Positions 7,768 to 17,054 of a stretch of 64,000 bases of DNA are shown here, in pieces; the first letter of the stretch is position 1; each line of letters opens with the position of its first letter. Made by a program: the position numbers and the translations under genes. Under the pieces are notes generated by a model. The model was not told where the DNA came from and did no database searches. It saw nothing but the letters and a program-made list of their open reading frames with translations. The stretch comes from Bog-756 sp963812525 (lineage in GTDB: Bacteria > Actinomycetota > Acidimicrobiia > Acidimicrobiales > RAAP-2): NCBI GenBank assembly GCA_963812525.1, contig CAWEVL010000010.1, positions 682,001 through 746,000 on the forward strand, given 5' to 3'.

Positions 7768-8956
7768 CTACCCCGATGATCCGTACTGGATGTCCACGCG
7801 CAGCCTCTGGACCCGGCCCCATCCCAGACTGCCCAGTGCGTAGACCGACAGCGTGGACCGCGCCGGCACCAGCGCATCGAACCCCCCTTCCGGGGTGGCG
7901 GTGACCGAGGTGGTGCCGGCCGGGGGGGACGCCAGGGTCTGCCACTCGACCGCCGTGGGGGCGGCCACCGACGCGGTGGGTGTGGCCCCGCCGCCGTCGG
8001 TGGTGACGACGAACCCCCCGGCCGCGGTCACGCCGGTCGACAGCAGGTTGGCGCCGTCGAGCGGCAGCCCGGGGGAGACCGTCCATGTCCGGAGCCCGTT
8101 GGTGCTCCACATGCCGAACAGCTGGGCCGTCACCCCGGTTCCGGCGCTGACCAGGGCCGCCGTCCCCGCCGGGGTCTGGTCGAGCCGGATCACCCGGGTG
8201 GGTCCGCCGGACACGCCGGGGATGCCCGGTCCGGTCGACACCCATCCGGTGGACGACGGGGCGAACACCCCGGCCTGGCCGCCCCGGGCGCACGAGGCAC
8301 CCAGCAGCGCGTTGCCGTTCGGGTCGAGGGTGACTGCCGTGAGGGCGCCGACGCGGCAGCCGGAGAGGGCCGGCACCCGGGCCAGGGCCCGCGTGGTGGT
8401 CACCGTCCGCCAGGTGGAGAGGTCACCGGTGCTGACCACCACGGTGCCCCGACCGGAGCGGAGCAGCGCCAGCGAGTCGTCCGCCCCTTCCACCAGGGCG
8501 TCGGGCACCCGGGCCAGGCCGGCCGGGAGGACCCCCGGGTCCCAGCTGGACCCCTGGTCGGCGCGGTGGGCCAGGGGGGAGAAGTGGAGGTCCTGGGAGG
8601 GTCCGAAGCCGGCCAGCACCGACGGCGGCTGGGCGGCCACCATCAGGCCGCCGTTGCTGGCCACCCCGGGCGGCGTGGCCAGCTCCCAGGACCCACCGGT
8701 CAGGGCCAGGAGCTGCCAGAAGGTGTTGAGGGGATCGTCGAGGTGGCCCATGGCCAGGGTGGCCCAGGTGGTGGTGGCGGCCACCGTGGAGCTGGCCAGC
8801 GGGATGGCCGGCCCCGGCCGCGTCCTCGGCCGGGGTGGTACCGGTCGACGAGGTACAGCCGGCCAGGACCGCGGCCACCAGGGCCAGGGTGGCGGTCCCG
8901 GCCAGCAGCCGCCACCGGGCCCGGGGGCGGTCGGAGCGCCGTGGCCCGGGCCTCAC
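7768..8956 (-). CDS. Lipoprotein with repetitive beta-rich domain, one apparent frameshift
   Basis: The GTG start at 8956 overlaps the stop of the SCO fusion gene (GTGA). The first frame gives a lipoprotein signal: Arg-rich n-region, then LLAGTATLALVAAVLAGC, with the lipobox Cys near residue 30. The frame must shift by one base near 8805-8815 to join the rest, which begins AIPLASSTVAATTTWATLAM. Removing one base there gives 395 residues. The mature part is about 350 residues of WD/BNR-like short beta segments (DLSTWRTVTT, GLRTWTVSPGLPL), suggesting a beta-propeller. Function unknown. It is co-transcribed with the SCO fusion and ctaG, so an extracytoplasmic role near the oxidase is possible. 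Confidence 0.65.
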
Positions 8957-10842
8957 GGTTGGGCGATGTGCCGGACTTGGCCCGCCAGGAGCGCCGAGAA
9001 CGAGGACTCCCCCGCTGCGGTGCCGGCCCCCGGGTCGGAGTTGAGGATCACCCGGGTGTGGCCGGACCTGTCGATGATGTAGACGATGTCGCTGTGGGCG
9101 ATCATCGCCCCGGCCGGCGTGACCTGGGTCTGAACGCCGTAATCGTTCCATACCTCGTGCAGTTGGCTCAGCGAGCCCGTCAAGTAGGTCCAGTTGACCA
9201 GGTGGTCCAGTCCCTCTTGCTTGTCGAAGGCGGCGGTCAGAGCAGTGCTGCTGTACAGCGGGTTGTTGACCACGGCCACCAGCTCGACGCGGCCGGTGTC
9301 GCCGCCCAGCATCTGGTCGGTGAGTCGCAACTCCTGGGCGATCAACGGGCAGTCCGAGGTGCAGACCGGGTCGAGGAACGTGAGCACCACCGTGCGGCCG
9401 GCCAGTGACGCCAGCGACACCGATCGACCGCCGGTGTCGGTCAGGGTGAACGGGGCGGCCGGGATGTCGACCAGGTCGGGGGTCCCGTTGGCCGCCTCGA
9501 TGAGGATGGGGTCGGCGTTGGGGTCGGTGGCGGCCACGGCCATGGGGGCCGCGCCGACCAGCAGGATCCCGACCGCCCCGATGGCGAACAGCGAGCGCAG
9601 GAGGTAGGTGGGGCCGAGCCGGTCGAACCAGCCGGCCCCGGCCGCCGTCGAGGGGACCGCCGGCGACCCGTCGGGAAGACCACCGACCGGCGCCGTGGTG
9701 GCCAGGGGAGTGCCGGCCGCCGCCGGTGCCCGGACCGGCAACCGCACCATGGCCACGTAGCCGCTGGTGAACACCAGCGCCATGGGGACCATGGAGTTGG
9801 GATCGGTGCCCACCCCGCCGAAGAACCCGAAGTCCTGGATGAGGATCCAGTCGGCCAGGCAGAGCCCGGCCCCGACGATCACCCCGATGCGGACCGCCCG
9901 GTGGTTGCCACTCAAGAAGCAGGCACCCACCCCGACGAGGAGGACCACCACGGCCGCGTTGACCAACCAACCGTGCCCGGCCTGGAACGAGCCGAACGAG
10001 CGGACCCACGAGGCCGTCACCGAGGGCTGGGACACCTGGGACATCTCCCGGACCATGCCGGTGAGGGTTCCCGACGGTCCCGACCCCGGGGCCCGGCCGG
10101 ACCAGAAGCCGCGCCCGGGCCAGGCCTGCAGGACGCCCATACCCACGAAGAAGGCCCCCATCCCCCGCAGGAGCCCCTTGCCCAGTCGGGGCGTCGCCCA
10201 CGACGTGTCGGGGAGGGCCACCAGGGCACCGGCCACCACATAGAAGAGCACCGCTCCGGGCGACCCGAACAGCCAGCTGCTGCCGGGCCCGAAGACGCCC
10301 CCGAAGGCTTCACCGAACACCCAGACCACGAGGCCCCACCCGGCGCTCACCCCCCCGGCGGCCCGGGACCAGTAGCCCCGGGGCGCCACCAGCAGGAAGG
10401 CGCCGATACCCACCTGGATCCACACCGTGGCGGCGGCCGCGGTCACCGGGTGGTCGGACCAGATGGTCGTCCCCACGCCGACCAGGTGCTGGACCCAGCC
10501 GGGGGACGAGTTGGCGGCGGGCGTGATGACCGAGCCGGGCAGGCCCAGCGGCATGGCCCCCTGGATCTGGAGGAGGCCGTCGAGCAGCCAGAGGATCCCG
10601 AAGGCGAGCCGGAGCAGCCGGCGGGCCGGCGGCTCCCCCGAGGACCACGGGCTGGGCACGGCGGTCTCCGACGTCCCGGCGGCCACCGCCCGCCGAACCT
10701 GCACGGTGCGGGCCACGTTCCAGGCCAGTGCCAGGAGCACCCCGAGGGCGACCAGGATCAGCAGCTGGTGGTCGAGCGCGGCGCGGAAGGCGGCGGCGAT
10801 GGTGGGGTTGTCGGTCTGGAGTCCGTGCCCCATTCCTGGCAT
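8953..10842 (-). CDS. Polytopic membrane protein fused to a C-terminal SCO domain
   Basis: 629 residues; ATG 10842 has AGGGAG ten bases upstream. Residues 1-435 hold about nine to ten membrane segments (for example LLILVALGVLLALAWNVA, LLRLAFGILWLLDGLLQIQ, FVGMGVLQAW). The first part resembles DoxX-like small membrane proteins and the whole is of unknown function. Residues 440-629 are a SCO/SenC thioredoxin-like domain exposed outside the membrane: Cys494 and Cys498 in DPVCTSDCPLI and His583 in AHSDIVYIID are the expected copper ligands. SCO proteins are normally about 200 residues with a single anchor, so the fusion is unusual. It probably supplies copper to CuA of the adjacent oxidase. Confidence 0.85.
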   Translation of the reverse strand: MPGMGHGLQTDNPTIAAAFRAALDHQLLILVALGVLLALAWNVARTVQVRRAVAAGTSETAVPSPWSSGEPPARRLLRLAFGILWLLDGLLQIQGAMPLGLPGSVITPAANSSPGWVQHLVGVGTTIWSDHPVTAAAATVWIQVGIGAFLLVAPRGYWSRAAGGVSAGWGLVVWVFGEAFGGVFGPGSSWLFGSPGAVLFYVVAGALVALPDTSWATPRLGKGLLRGMGAFFVGMGVLQAWPGRGFWSGRAPGSGPSGTLTGMVREMSQVSQPSVTASWVRSFGSFQAGHGWLVNAAVVVLLVGVGACFLSGNHRAVRIGVIVGAGLCLADWILIQDFGFFGGVGTDPNSMVPMALVFTSGYVAMVRLPVRAPAAAGTPLATTAPVGGLPDGSPAVPSTAAGAGWFDRLGPTYLLRSLFAIGAVGILLVGAAPMAVAATDPNADPILIEAANGTPDLVDIPAAPFTLTDTGGRSVSLASLAGRTVVLTFLDPVCTSDCPLIAQELRLTDQMLGGDTGRVELVAVVNNPLYSSTALTAAFDKQEGLDHLVNWTYLTGSLSQLHEVWNDYGVQTQVTPAGAMIAHSDIVYIIDRSGHTRVILNSDPGAGTAAGESSFSALLAGQVRHIAQP

Positions 10843-10965
10843 TTCGTCACCACTCCCTGTGGGCCCGACCCCGGCGGGGTCCCGGTCGTCCCGACGGCGC
10901 AGCCCCGGGGGCCCGGTGGGCCGAGTGTAGGTCCGCGCCGACCAGGAGCTACCGCGCCCCGGCCC

Positions 10966-11370
10966 CTACGGCGCCGTCCCGGTCCCGGGGGGCGGCGGCT
11001 CCGGGGCGGCCGACGCCTCGGATTCGGCCGCAGCCATGGAGCGGAGGTGGTCCTGCCAGTTCTTGAGCATCTGGACGTGCTCGGGGGCCACCACCCTGGG
11101 CTGGGCCACGGCGGGCTTCCGGCCCCGGGTCTGGTGGAGGGTGGTCCACCACATGTAGACGGCGAACACCCCGAAGATGGGCCACTCGAAGACATACGCC
11201 CAACTCAGCTCGTTACCCCCGAGGGCCCGGCGCACCTCGAACCAGAAGGCGGCCAGGCACAGGCTCAGCACCGCCACCAGGGTCAGGTGGAGTTTGACCG
11301 CCTCGGACCCGGTCAGTCGGGTGCCCCTCGCGGCCGGATCGGTCGGCTCGGGTGGATCCACGCCGTCCAC
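10966..11370 (-). CDS. Two-pass membrane protein of unknown function
   Basis: 134 residues. Two membrane segments (LHLTLVAVLSLCLAAFWFEV and WAYVFEWPIFGVFAVYMWW) are joined by a short loop, with cytoplasmic Pro-rich ends. It is the first gene of the minus-strand run that leads into the SCO fusion, lipoprotein and ctaG genes, 123 bases upstream of the SCO fusion start. The WWTTLHQ motif after the second helix recalls small actinobacterial membrane proteins without known function. Confidence 0.7.
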   Translation of the reverse strand: MDGVDPPEPTDPAARGTRLTGSEAVKLHLTLVAVLSLCLAAFWFEVRRALGGNELSWAYVFEWPIFGVFAVYMWWTTLHQTRGRKPAVAQPRVVAPEHVQMLKNWQDHLRSMAAAESEASAAPEPPPPGTGTAP

Positions 11371-11410
11371 CCTACCGGCGCGCCTCCCGGCCCCTCGGCG
11401 GATCCCCGGG

Positions 11411-13351
11411 TCAGGCCACCGTGAACGATGTGGTGCTGGTGACCGTGCCTCCGGGGGTCACCACCGCCACCGGGCCGGTGGTCGCCTTCTTCGGCACCAC
11501 CACCACGATGGCGGTCGGGCCGTCGGAGACCACCGTGGCCCGCTTGCCGTTGAAGGTCACCTTCCTGGCGCCGGCCAGTCCGGTCCCGGTCACCGTGACC
11601 GTCGAACCCACCGGGCCCGAGGTCGGTGCCACCGACGACACGGTGGGCACGGGAGCGAACGACTTCCTACTGGCGGCGGTGCCGCCCGGGGTCTGGACGG
11701 TGACCGGACCGGGGGTGACACCGGCCGGCACCACGGCCACCACCGCCGTGACGGTGTCGGACAACACCACGGCCGCGGTGCCGTTGAACGCCACCCCGGT
11801 GGCCCCGGACAGGTTGGTGCCGGTGATGGTCACGCCCTGACCCACGGCGGCGGTGGTGAACCTCTTGATGGTCGGAGCGGCCACGGTGAAGAGCTGGACA
11901 CTGACGGCCGTCCCCGACGGCGTGGTCACCGACACCGGACCACTGCTCACTCCCCCGGGCACCTGCGCCACCACGGCCTCGGGGCTGTCGCTCACCACGG
12001 TGGCCGACACCGCACCGAAGGCCACCCGGAGGGCCCCGGACAGGTCGGTGCCGACGATGGTCACCGAGGATCCCACCGCGGCCGAGGCCGGGGCGATCGA
12101 GGTGATGGTCGGGACGAATCGGTCGACGGGCGACGACTGGACGCACCCGCCCGAGCCCCCGTTGGCCAGGTTGGACCACAGCCCCTGGACCGCCACCGTG
12201 CCGGTGGCCAGGGGCAGGTTGTAGGCGGCCCCGGCGGCCGGAGGGGCGATGTAGGCGCACAGGTCGGCGATCTCCGAGCCGCCGGTATCGGCCCAGCCCC
12301 CCGGTGGGTCGGCCTCGGGGAACTGGTCGGTGACGGTCTCGGCGTACTCGTGGCTGGCCGCCTCGGTGGCCCCGTCCAGCAGCCCCGGGTGGTTGACCGA
12401 GCCCGCCCCGCACGAAACGCCGGCGTCGGGCACGTAGGGCAGGTTGGTGAAGGCCACGATGGACCCGGCCGCCGGCCCGCCGCCGTCGATGGTCGGGTCG
12501 TGGGTGTCGTCGTGGTACGCGCAGTACCCGGTCTGGGGGTCGTTCCACCCGTCGGCGTTGCTGCCGGTGGGCGAGGCGATGACGTACTGGACGTCGCGAT
12601 TGGCCGCCTGGCTGGTGTTGCCGAAGTGGGTGGCGGCGACCTCGGCCTCCAGGGCCAGCTGGTGGCCGGTGGCGCCCGCCGTGGCCAGGGCGGTGGCGAT
12701 GGCCGAGTTGTCGTACCACACGCCGGCCAGCACGTCGCCGGTCGGATAGGGGACGGCCTGGGCCGCCGAGCCGCACGATGTGGCACCGACCGCCACCCCG
12801 TCGCAGTACTGGGTGACCGTGCCGCTCCACAGCTCCCCGTCGGTGCCGAGTCCCCCGTAGAGGACCTGGAGGGCCCCGGCCTCACCGTCAGGGTCGTTGC
12901 CGAAGGTGGCGCGGCCGGCCGGACCGGTCCCCTCGGTCCCCCACTGGCTGCCCAGGAAGACCAGGTACACGCGGGGCGGGCCGGTGGTCACGCCCGCCCC
13001 GACCAGGCCGCCGGCCGTGAGCCCGCCCCCGTAGTGGAGCAGCCGGCTCCCGGCCGGGGCCGGGGCCTGTTCGGGCACGGCGAAGTGACCGACGGGTCCG
13101 GCGGGCGACACGATGCGGGGGACCGCCCCGTGCCGGAACCCGTGGTGGTCGCCGGTGGGGTCGGTCAGGCTCGGTCCGGCGGTGGCCGAGACCAGGCGGG
13201 CGGGCCGGGAGGTCGATGCGCCGGCGTGCCCCGACGGGGCCAGCGCGGCTCCGGCCGCCACGGCCAGGGCCACGACCAGCCCGGCCCTCCTCGTTCGACG
13301 CCCGGCGCTCGACCCCGTTGCCCCCCGGTCGGTACGGTCCTGCCTGGCCAT
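11411..13351 (-). CDS. Secreted IPT/TIG-repeat protein with HEYAE metallopeptidase-like domain
   Basis: 646 residues from ATG 13351, which has CGGAGG upstream. A signal peptide (GLVVALAVAAGAALAPSGHAGA) is followed by a domain of about 330 residues holding DVQYVIASPTG, HDDTHDPTIDGGG and, centrally, ATEAASHEYAETVTDQFPEA with ADTGGSEIADLC further on. The SHExxE pattern with a downstream EIxDLC is typical of a poorly studied family of secreted putative metallopeptidases. Six or more Cys suggest disulfides. The C-terminal third is three IPT/TIG immunoglobulin-like repeats of about 80 residues each (starting PTITSIAP, PTIKRFTT, PTVSSVAP). It is probably a surface or matrix protein; peptidase activity is unproven. 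Confidence 0.75.
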   Translation of the reverse strand: MARQDRTDRGATGSSAGRRTRRAGLVVALAVAAGAALAPSGHAGASTSRPARLVSATAGPSLTDPTGDHHGFRHGAVPRIVSPAGPVGHFAVPEQAPAPAGSRLLHYGGGLTAGGLVGAGVTTGPPRVYLVFLGSQWGTEGTGPAGRATFGNDPDGEAGALQVLYGGLGTDGELWSGTVTQYCDGVAVGATSCGSAAQAVPYPTGDVLAGVWYDNSAIATALATAGATGHQLALEAEVAATHFGNTSQAANRDVQYVIASPTGSNADGWNDPQTGYCAYHDDTHDPTIDGGGPAAGSIVAFTNLPYVPDAGVSCGAGSVNHPGLLDGATEAASHEYAETVTDQFPEADPPGGWADTGGSEIADLCAYIAPPAAGAAYNLPLATGTVAVQGLWSNLANGGSGGCVQSSPVDRFVPTITSIAPASAAVGSSVTIVGTDLSGALRVAFGAVSATVVSDSPEAVVAQVPGGVSSGPVSVTTPSGTAVSVQLFTVAAPTIKRFTTAAVGQGVTITGTNLSGATGVAFNGTAAVVLSDTVTAVVAVVPAGVTPGPVTVQTPGGTAASRKSFAPVPTVSSVAPTSGPVGSTVTVTGTGLAGARKVTFNGKRATVVSDGPTAIVVVVPKKATTGPVAVVTPGGTVTSTTSFTVA

Positions 13352-13520
13352 GCGGTCCTCCGATGGTCCTCGCTCCACCCCGCCGGTGTCCCCCGGTCAC
13401 GACGACCGACCCCTGCGGCGGGCTCCCCCCGATCGAGCACGACCTCGAACGGCGTCCCTGACGAGGCTGAGAGCCTACCCGAGGACCCGCCGATGGCGCC
13501 CCGCGGGGTCCGACGGCCGC

Positions 13521-14390
13521 CTACTCCCCGAACAGGAGGCCGTAGTTGGCACCCCGCCGCAGGTGGTGCCCGCCGTCGACCGGGAGGTTGACCCCACTGA
13601 CCCAGCCCGACTCCGGCCCGGCCAGGTACCGCACGGCGGCGGCGATGTCCTCGACCGTGCCCAGACGGCGGATGGGCATTTCGGCCAGGTAGTCCTCGAG
13701 CAGCGGCCCGCCGGCGGTGATGGGGGCCATCAGCTCGTCGTCCACGATCCCGGGCTGCACCGAGTTGACCCGGACCCCCGTGCCCCCCAGCTCCTCGGCG
13801 GCGTACTGGCACAACGTGTCGATCCCGGCCTTGGCCGACCCGTAGGCCCACAGGTAGCGGTGGGGGAAGCCGCCGGCCCCCGACGACATGCCGATGATCG
13901 ACCCGCCCGGAGCCTCCCCGCCGTCCACGCCCGTCCCCACGCCGGCGGCCATCAGCGGGGCGCCGTGTTTGATGGAGAGGAACGTCCCGATGAGGTTGAC
14001 GTCGACGGTGGCCCGCACCTGGTCCAGCCCGGCACTGACGATCGGCCCCATGTGCAGCGATCCCCCGGCGTTGGCGAACAGGATCTCGAGCCGACCCCGC
14101 TCCGACGACGCCGCCGCCACCGCCTCGGCCACCTGCTCCTCCACGGTCACGTCGGACACCACGTAGCGGGCCGTCCCCCCGGCCGTCGGCGTGCCGGCCG
14201 CCTCACCGGCCACCTGCTCCAGGACGGTCACCGCGGCGGCCAACTTCTCCTCGGTACGCCCGCAGATGGTGACGTGGGCCCCGTCCCGGACCAGGCGGCA
14301 GGCGCTGCCCAATCCGATGCCACTGCCACCCCCGGTGACCAGGGCGGCATATCCGGCGATGCCCGGCTGGGGGTTCGGCTCGGTGCTCAA
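13521..14390 (-). CDS. Short-chain dehydrogenase/reductase (SDR)
   Basis: 289 residues. The Rossmann fold is clear: TGGGSGIGLG cofactor motif near residue 19, ANAGG near 109, and a catalytic set with Ser in GMSSGAGG and YGSAK about 13 residues later. The C-terminal SGVNLPVDGGHHL is the usual classical SDR ending. The acidic-to-Arg residue after the second strand (GRTEEK) suggests NADP(H) could be accepted, but this is weak. It is divergent from the acyl-CoA synthetase at 14546, with 155 bases between the starts, and the pair may belong to lipid, steroid or xenobiotic breakdown. Substrate unknown. Confidence 0.88.
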   Translation of the reverse strand: MSTEPNPQPGIAGYAALVTGGGSGIGLGSACRLVRDGAHVTICGRTEEKLAAAVTVLEQVAGEAAGTPTAGGTARYVVSDVTVEEQVAEAVAAASSERGRLEILFANAGGSLHMGPIVSAGLDQVRATVDVNLIGTFLSIKHGAPLMAAGVGTGVDGGEAPGGSIIGMSSGAGGFPHRYLWAYGSAKAGIDTLCQYAAEELGGTGVRVNSVQPGIVDDELMAPITAGGPLLEDYLAEMPIRRLGTVEDIAAAVRYLAGPESGWVSGVNLPVDGGHHLRRGANYGLLFGE

Positions 14391-14545
14391 TGGCGTGCTC
14401 CTCTGGCTCGATCGGCGGCCCGGTGCCCGCTCCTCGAGCGGGACGTGCTACAGAGTGTCGGTTCGACGCAGCATGTTACGGGACCGTCCCCGGCCCGGCC
14501 GTCCGCCCCGGCCCGGCCGTCCGCAGGGCCCACGAGGAGAGTCGC

Positions 14546-16156
14546 ATGAGTGACCGCCAGTTCTGCCTGGCCGACCTGTTCGAGGTGGTGGTGGACACCG
14601 TCCCGGACCGGCTGGCTCTGGTGGCCGGCCCCGACCGCCTGACCTACCACCAGCTCGACGAGCGGGCCAACCGCTTCGCCCATTACCTCCTCGACCAGGG
14701 CGTCGGCCCCGGCGCCCACGTGGGGATCCTGGCCTACAACCGGTCCGAGTGGGCCGAGGCCATGATCGGCTGCTACAAGGCCCGGGCCGTGCCCGTCAAC
14801 CTGAACTACCGGTACGTGGCCCCCGAGTTGCGCTACGTGATCGACAACGCCGACCTCGAGGTCCTGGTGTTCGAGCGGGCCCTCGCCCCACTGGTGGCCG
14901 AGTCGCGGGACGATGCCGACCCGGACGGGTGGCCGCGCCTGGTCATGGTGGACGACGGGTCGGGCGTCGACCCCACCGGGCTCGACGTCACGTCCTACGA
15001 GTTCGCCCTCGACTCCGCCTCACCCGATCGTGGCTTCGCTCCCCGCTCACCCGACGACATCTACATCCTCTACACCGGGGGCACCACCGGCATGCCCAAG
15101 GGCGTCCTGTGGCGACAGGAGGACATCTTCTTCGCCGCCATGGGCGGGGGTGGCTGGGGGGCCGAACCCATCGGCCACCCCGACGAGCTGGTCGGTCGGC
15201 TCAACACCGACGACACCGGCCGCACGGTGATGCTGGTGGTGGCGCCCCTCATGCACGGCAACGCCCAGTGGGTCATGTGGAACGCGTTCATGATGGCCGC
15301 CACCGCCGTCCTGTACACCGGGCACCGCTACGATCCCGACGCCCTGTGGCGACTCGTCGGCGAGGAAGGTGTGGTGTCGGTGGGCCTGGTGGGCGACGCC
15401 ATGGCCCGTCCTCTGGCCGACGCCCTGGCCCGGGCGCCCTCGGGCACCTACGACACCTCCAGCCTGGTCGTGGTGGGCTCCGGTGGGGCCATGTTGTCGA
15501 GAGCCGTCAAAGAGGAGCTGAAGCAACGCCTGCCCGGGGTGATGGTGCTGGACAGCTTCGGGTCCAGCGAGAGCGGGGCCCAGGGGGCGGTGCAGGACGG
15601 GACCGCCGGGCCGCGCTTCGTGATGAAGGACGACACGTCCGTGCTGGACGAGGACCTCCTCCCTCTGACCCCCGGCGACGGCCGGATCGGGCGATTGGCC
15701 CGCACCGGCCGCCTCCCCATCGGCTACTACAAGGACCGGGCCAAGACCGAGGCCACGTTCCCGGTGGACGCCCGGGGGGTGCGCTGGTCGATCCCTGGCG
15801 ACCTGGCCTCGGTCGAAGGCGACGGCACCATCGTGGTCCACGGTCGGGGTTCGGCCTCCATCAACTCCGGCGGCGAGAAGATCTTCCCCGAAGAGGTCGA
15901 GGCCGCGGTGAAGACCCACCCCGGCGTGTTCGACGCCATCGTGGTCGGGATCCCCGACGAGCGATTCGGCGAACGGGTGGCGGTGGCCGTCCACCCGAGG
16001 GACCCGGGCGCGGCCCCCGACCTCGAGGAGCTCCAGGACCACTGCCGGACCCAACTCGCCGGGTACAAGATCCCTCGCCAGCTGCTGGTGGTGGAGGCTG
16101 TCCCGCTCACCGCGTCGGGCAAGCCGGACGCCAAGGCGGCCAAGGCCCTCTTCTGA
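14546..16156 (+). CDS. AMP-dependent acyl-CoA synthetase (FadD-like)
   Basis: 536 residues from ATG 14546, with GAGGAGAG nine bases upstream. The AMP-binding P-loop reads YTGGTTGMPKG, followed by SFGSSESG, a hinge region GYYKDRAKTEATF and the conserved Lys near the C-terminus (TASGKPDAKAA). The enzyme activates a carboxylic acid as acyl-AMP and transfers it to CoA. Length and the ALVAGPDRLTYHQLDERANR start resemble the FadD proteins of actinobacterial steroid and fatty-acid catabolism. The acid cannot be named from sequence. Confidence 0.9.
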   Translation: MSDRQFCLADLFEVVVDTVPDRLALVAGPDRLTYHQLDERANRFAHYLLDQGVGPGAHVGILAYNRSEWAEAMIGCYKARAVPVNLNYRYVAPELRYVIDNADLEVLVFERALAPLVAESRDDADPDGWPRLVMVDDGSGVDPTGLDVTSYEFALDSASPDRGFAPRSPDDIYILYTGGTTGMPKGVLWRQEDIFFAAMGGGGWGAEPIGHPDELVGRLNTDDTGRTVMLVVAPLMHGNAQWVMWNAFMMAATAVLYTGHRYDPDALWRLVGEEGVVSVGLVGDAMARPLADALARAPSGTYDTSSLVVVGSGGAMLSRAVKEELKQRLPGVMVLDSFGSSESGAQGAVQDGTAGPRFVMKDDTSVLDEDLLPLTPGDGRIGRLARTGRLPIGYYKDRAKTEATFPVDARGVRWSIPGDLASVEGDGTIVVHGRGSASINSGGEKIFPEEVEAAVKTHPGVFDAIVVGIPDERFGERVAVAVHPRDPGAAPDLEELQDHCRTQLAGYKIPRQLLVVEAVPLTASGKPDAKAAKALF

Positions 16157-16184
16157 CCGGGCCGGACCGACCTCGACGACGTGG

Positions 16185-17054
16185 TCAGGCCGGCACCGGC
16201 CATCGGGCGTCGACCACGGCGGCCACGCCGTCCACCACGAGGTCGACGGCGGCAGCCAGCGCCGGCTCGTCGATCTCGATGCTCCGCGCCTCCCCGGGGT
16301 CGGGCCAGATGCCGGTCACCCGGGCCGGGACCGGTCGGGAGGGCCACCGCAGCGAGGCCACCAGGGCCAGGTAGGCCAGCTCCGCCGACCACACCTCGCT
16401 CGGGCAGCCCCCGGACACCGAAACCAGCGCCACCCTCCCGGGACGGTCGGCGACCACGGGCCCGGACGGTCGTCCCTCCAGCCGGACGCCCAGCTCCGAC
16501 CGGGCCTTCAGCCGCACGGTGTGGGTGGACGGGCAGGCCCACTGGTCGTCCTCCCCTCCGAACCGGGGCCTTGGGCCCAGTTCGGTCCAGTCCAGCGACG
16601 ACCACAGCGACGAGGCCCAGCTCACCGCCTCGGCCAGGGCCACGGCCCGGGCCCCGGGGGCCAGCCCGGCCATCCACGGCTCCCAGTGGAAGGTGCGCCA
16701 GCCCGTCTGCTCCCACCGGTCGACGGCCTCGGTGGCCACCGGCCCCACCGCGTCGAGCGGGGTCCGGAACCGCCCGCCGGCGCAGGCCTCCACCACGGCG
16801 AGGCCCAACGACCTGCGCACGAAGGCCGGGCGCCACGCGAAGGGCTCCTCCCTGGCAACCAGCGACTCGGGAGTTGCTCGGGTCTGGCGGAGGAGGGGCA
16901 GCGACACGGTCAGCGGGACGGCCGCCGGCAACCGTGCCACCAGCGGACTCAGCCGGGTCACCAGCTGTCCGCGCAACGCGGTCCGGGCGTCCCCGTCCAC
17001 CGAGGTCGAGGGCGGCGCCACCAGGGCCCGCGTCCGATCCTCGACCACGGTCAC
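16185..17054 (-). CDS. Probable catalytically dead PD-(D/E)XK-like partner of the adjacent nuclease
   Basis: 289 residues, no family recognised by motif alone. Residues about 180-275 can be aligned by eye with the nuclease core of the gene upstream: VRLKARSELGVRL against VDLSARVDLAIGR, VALVSVSGG against VALVEVKSG, then AELAYLALVASLR against DLHFYALLEAFR, with a similar C-terminal strand. The catalytic Glu and Lys of ExK are both Ser here, so hydrolysis is not expected. The ATG at 17054 overlaps the stop of the nuclease (ATGA), so the two are probably made together and may form a heterodimer. The N-terminal half is unrelated to anything I know. Confidence 0.6.
   Translation of the reverse strand: MTVVEDRTRALVAPPSTSVDGDARTALRGQLVTRLSPLVARLPAAVPLTVSLPLLRQTRATPESLVAREEPFAWRPAFVRRSLGLAVVEACAGGRFRTPLDAVGPVATEAVDRWEQTGWRTFHWEPWMAGLAPGARAVALAEAVSWASSLWSSLDWTELGPRPRFGGEDDQWACPSTHTVRLKARSELGVRLEGRPSGPVVADRPGRVALVSVSGGCPSEVWSAELAYLALVASLRWPSRPVPARVTGIWPDPGEARSIEIDEPALAAAVDLVVDGVAAVVDARWPVPA

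Noticed and set aside
13435..13480. TPP-riboswitch-like CTGAGA/ACCC segment upstream of the IPT/TIG gene
   Set aside because: The second conserved half (ACCTGATCTGG-type) is absent, the orientation is opposite to the nearest gene start, and no thiamine gene is near.
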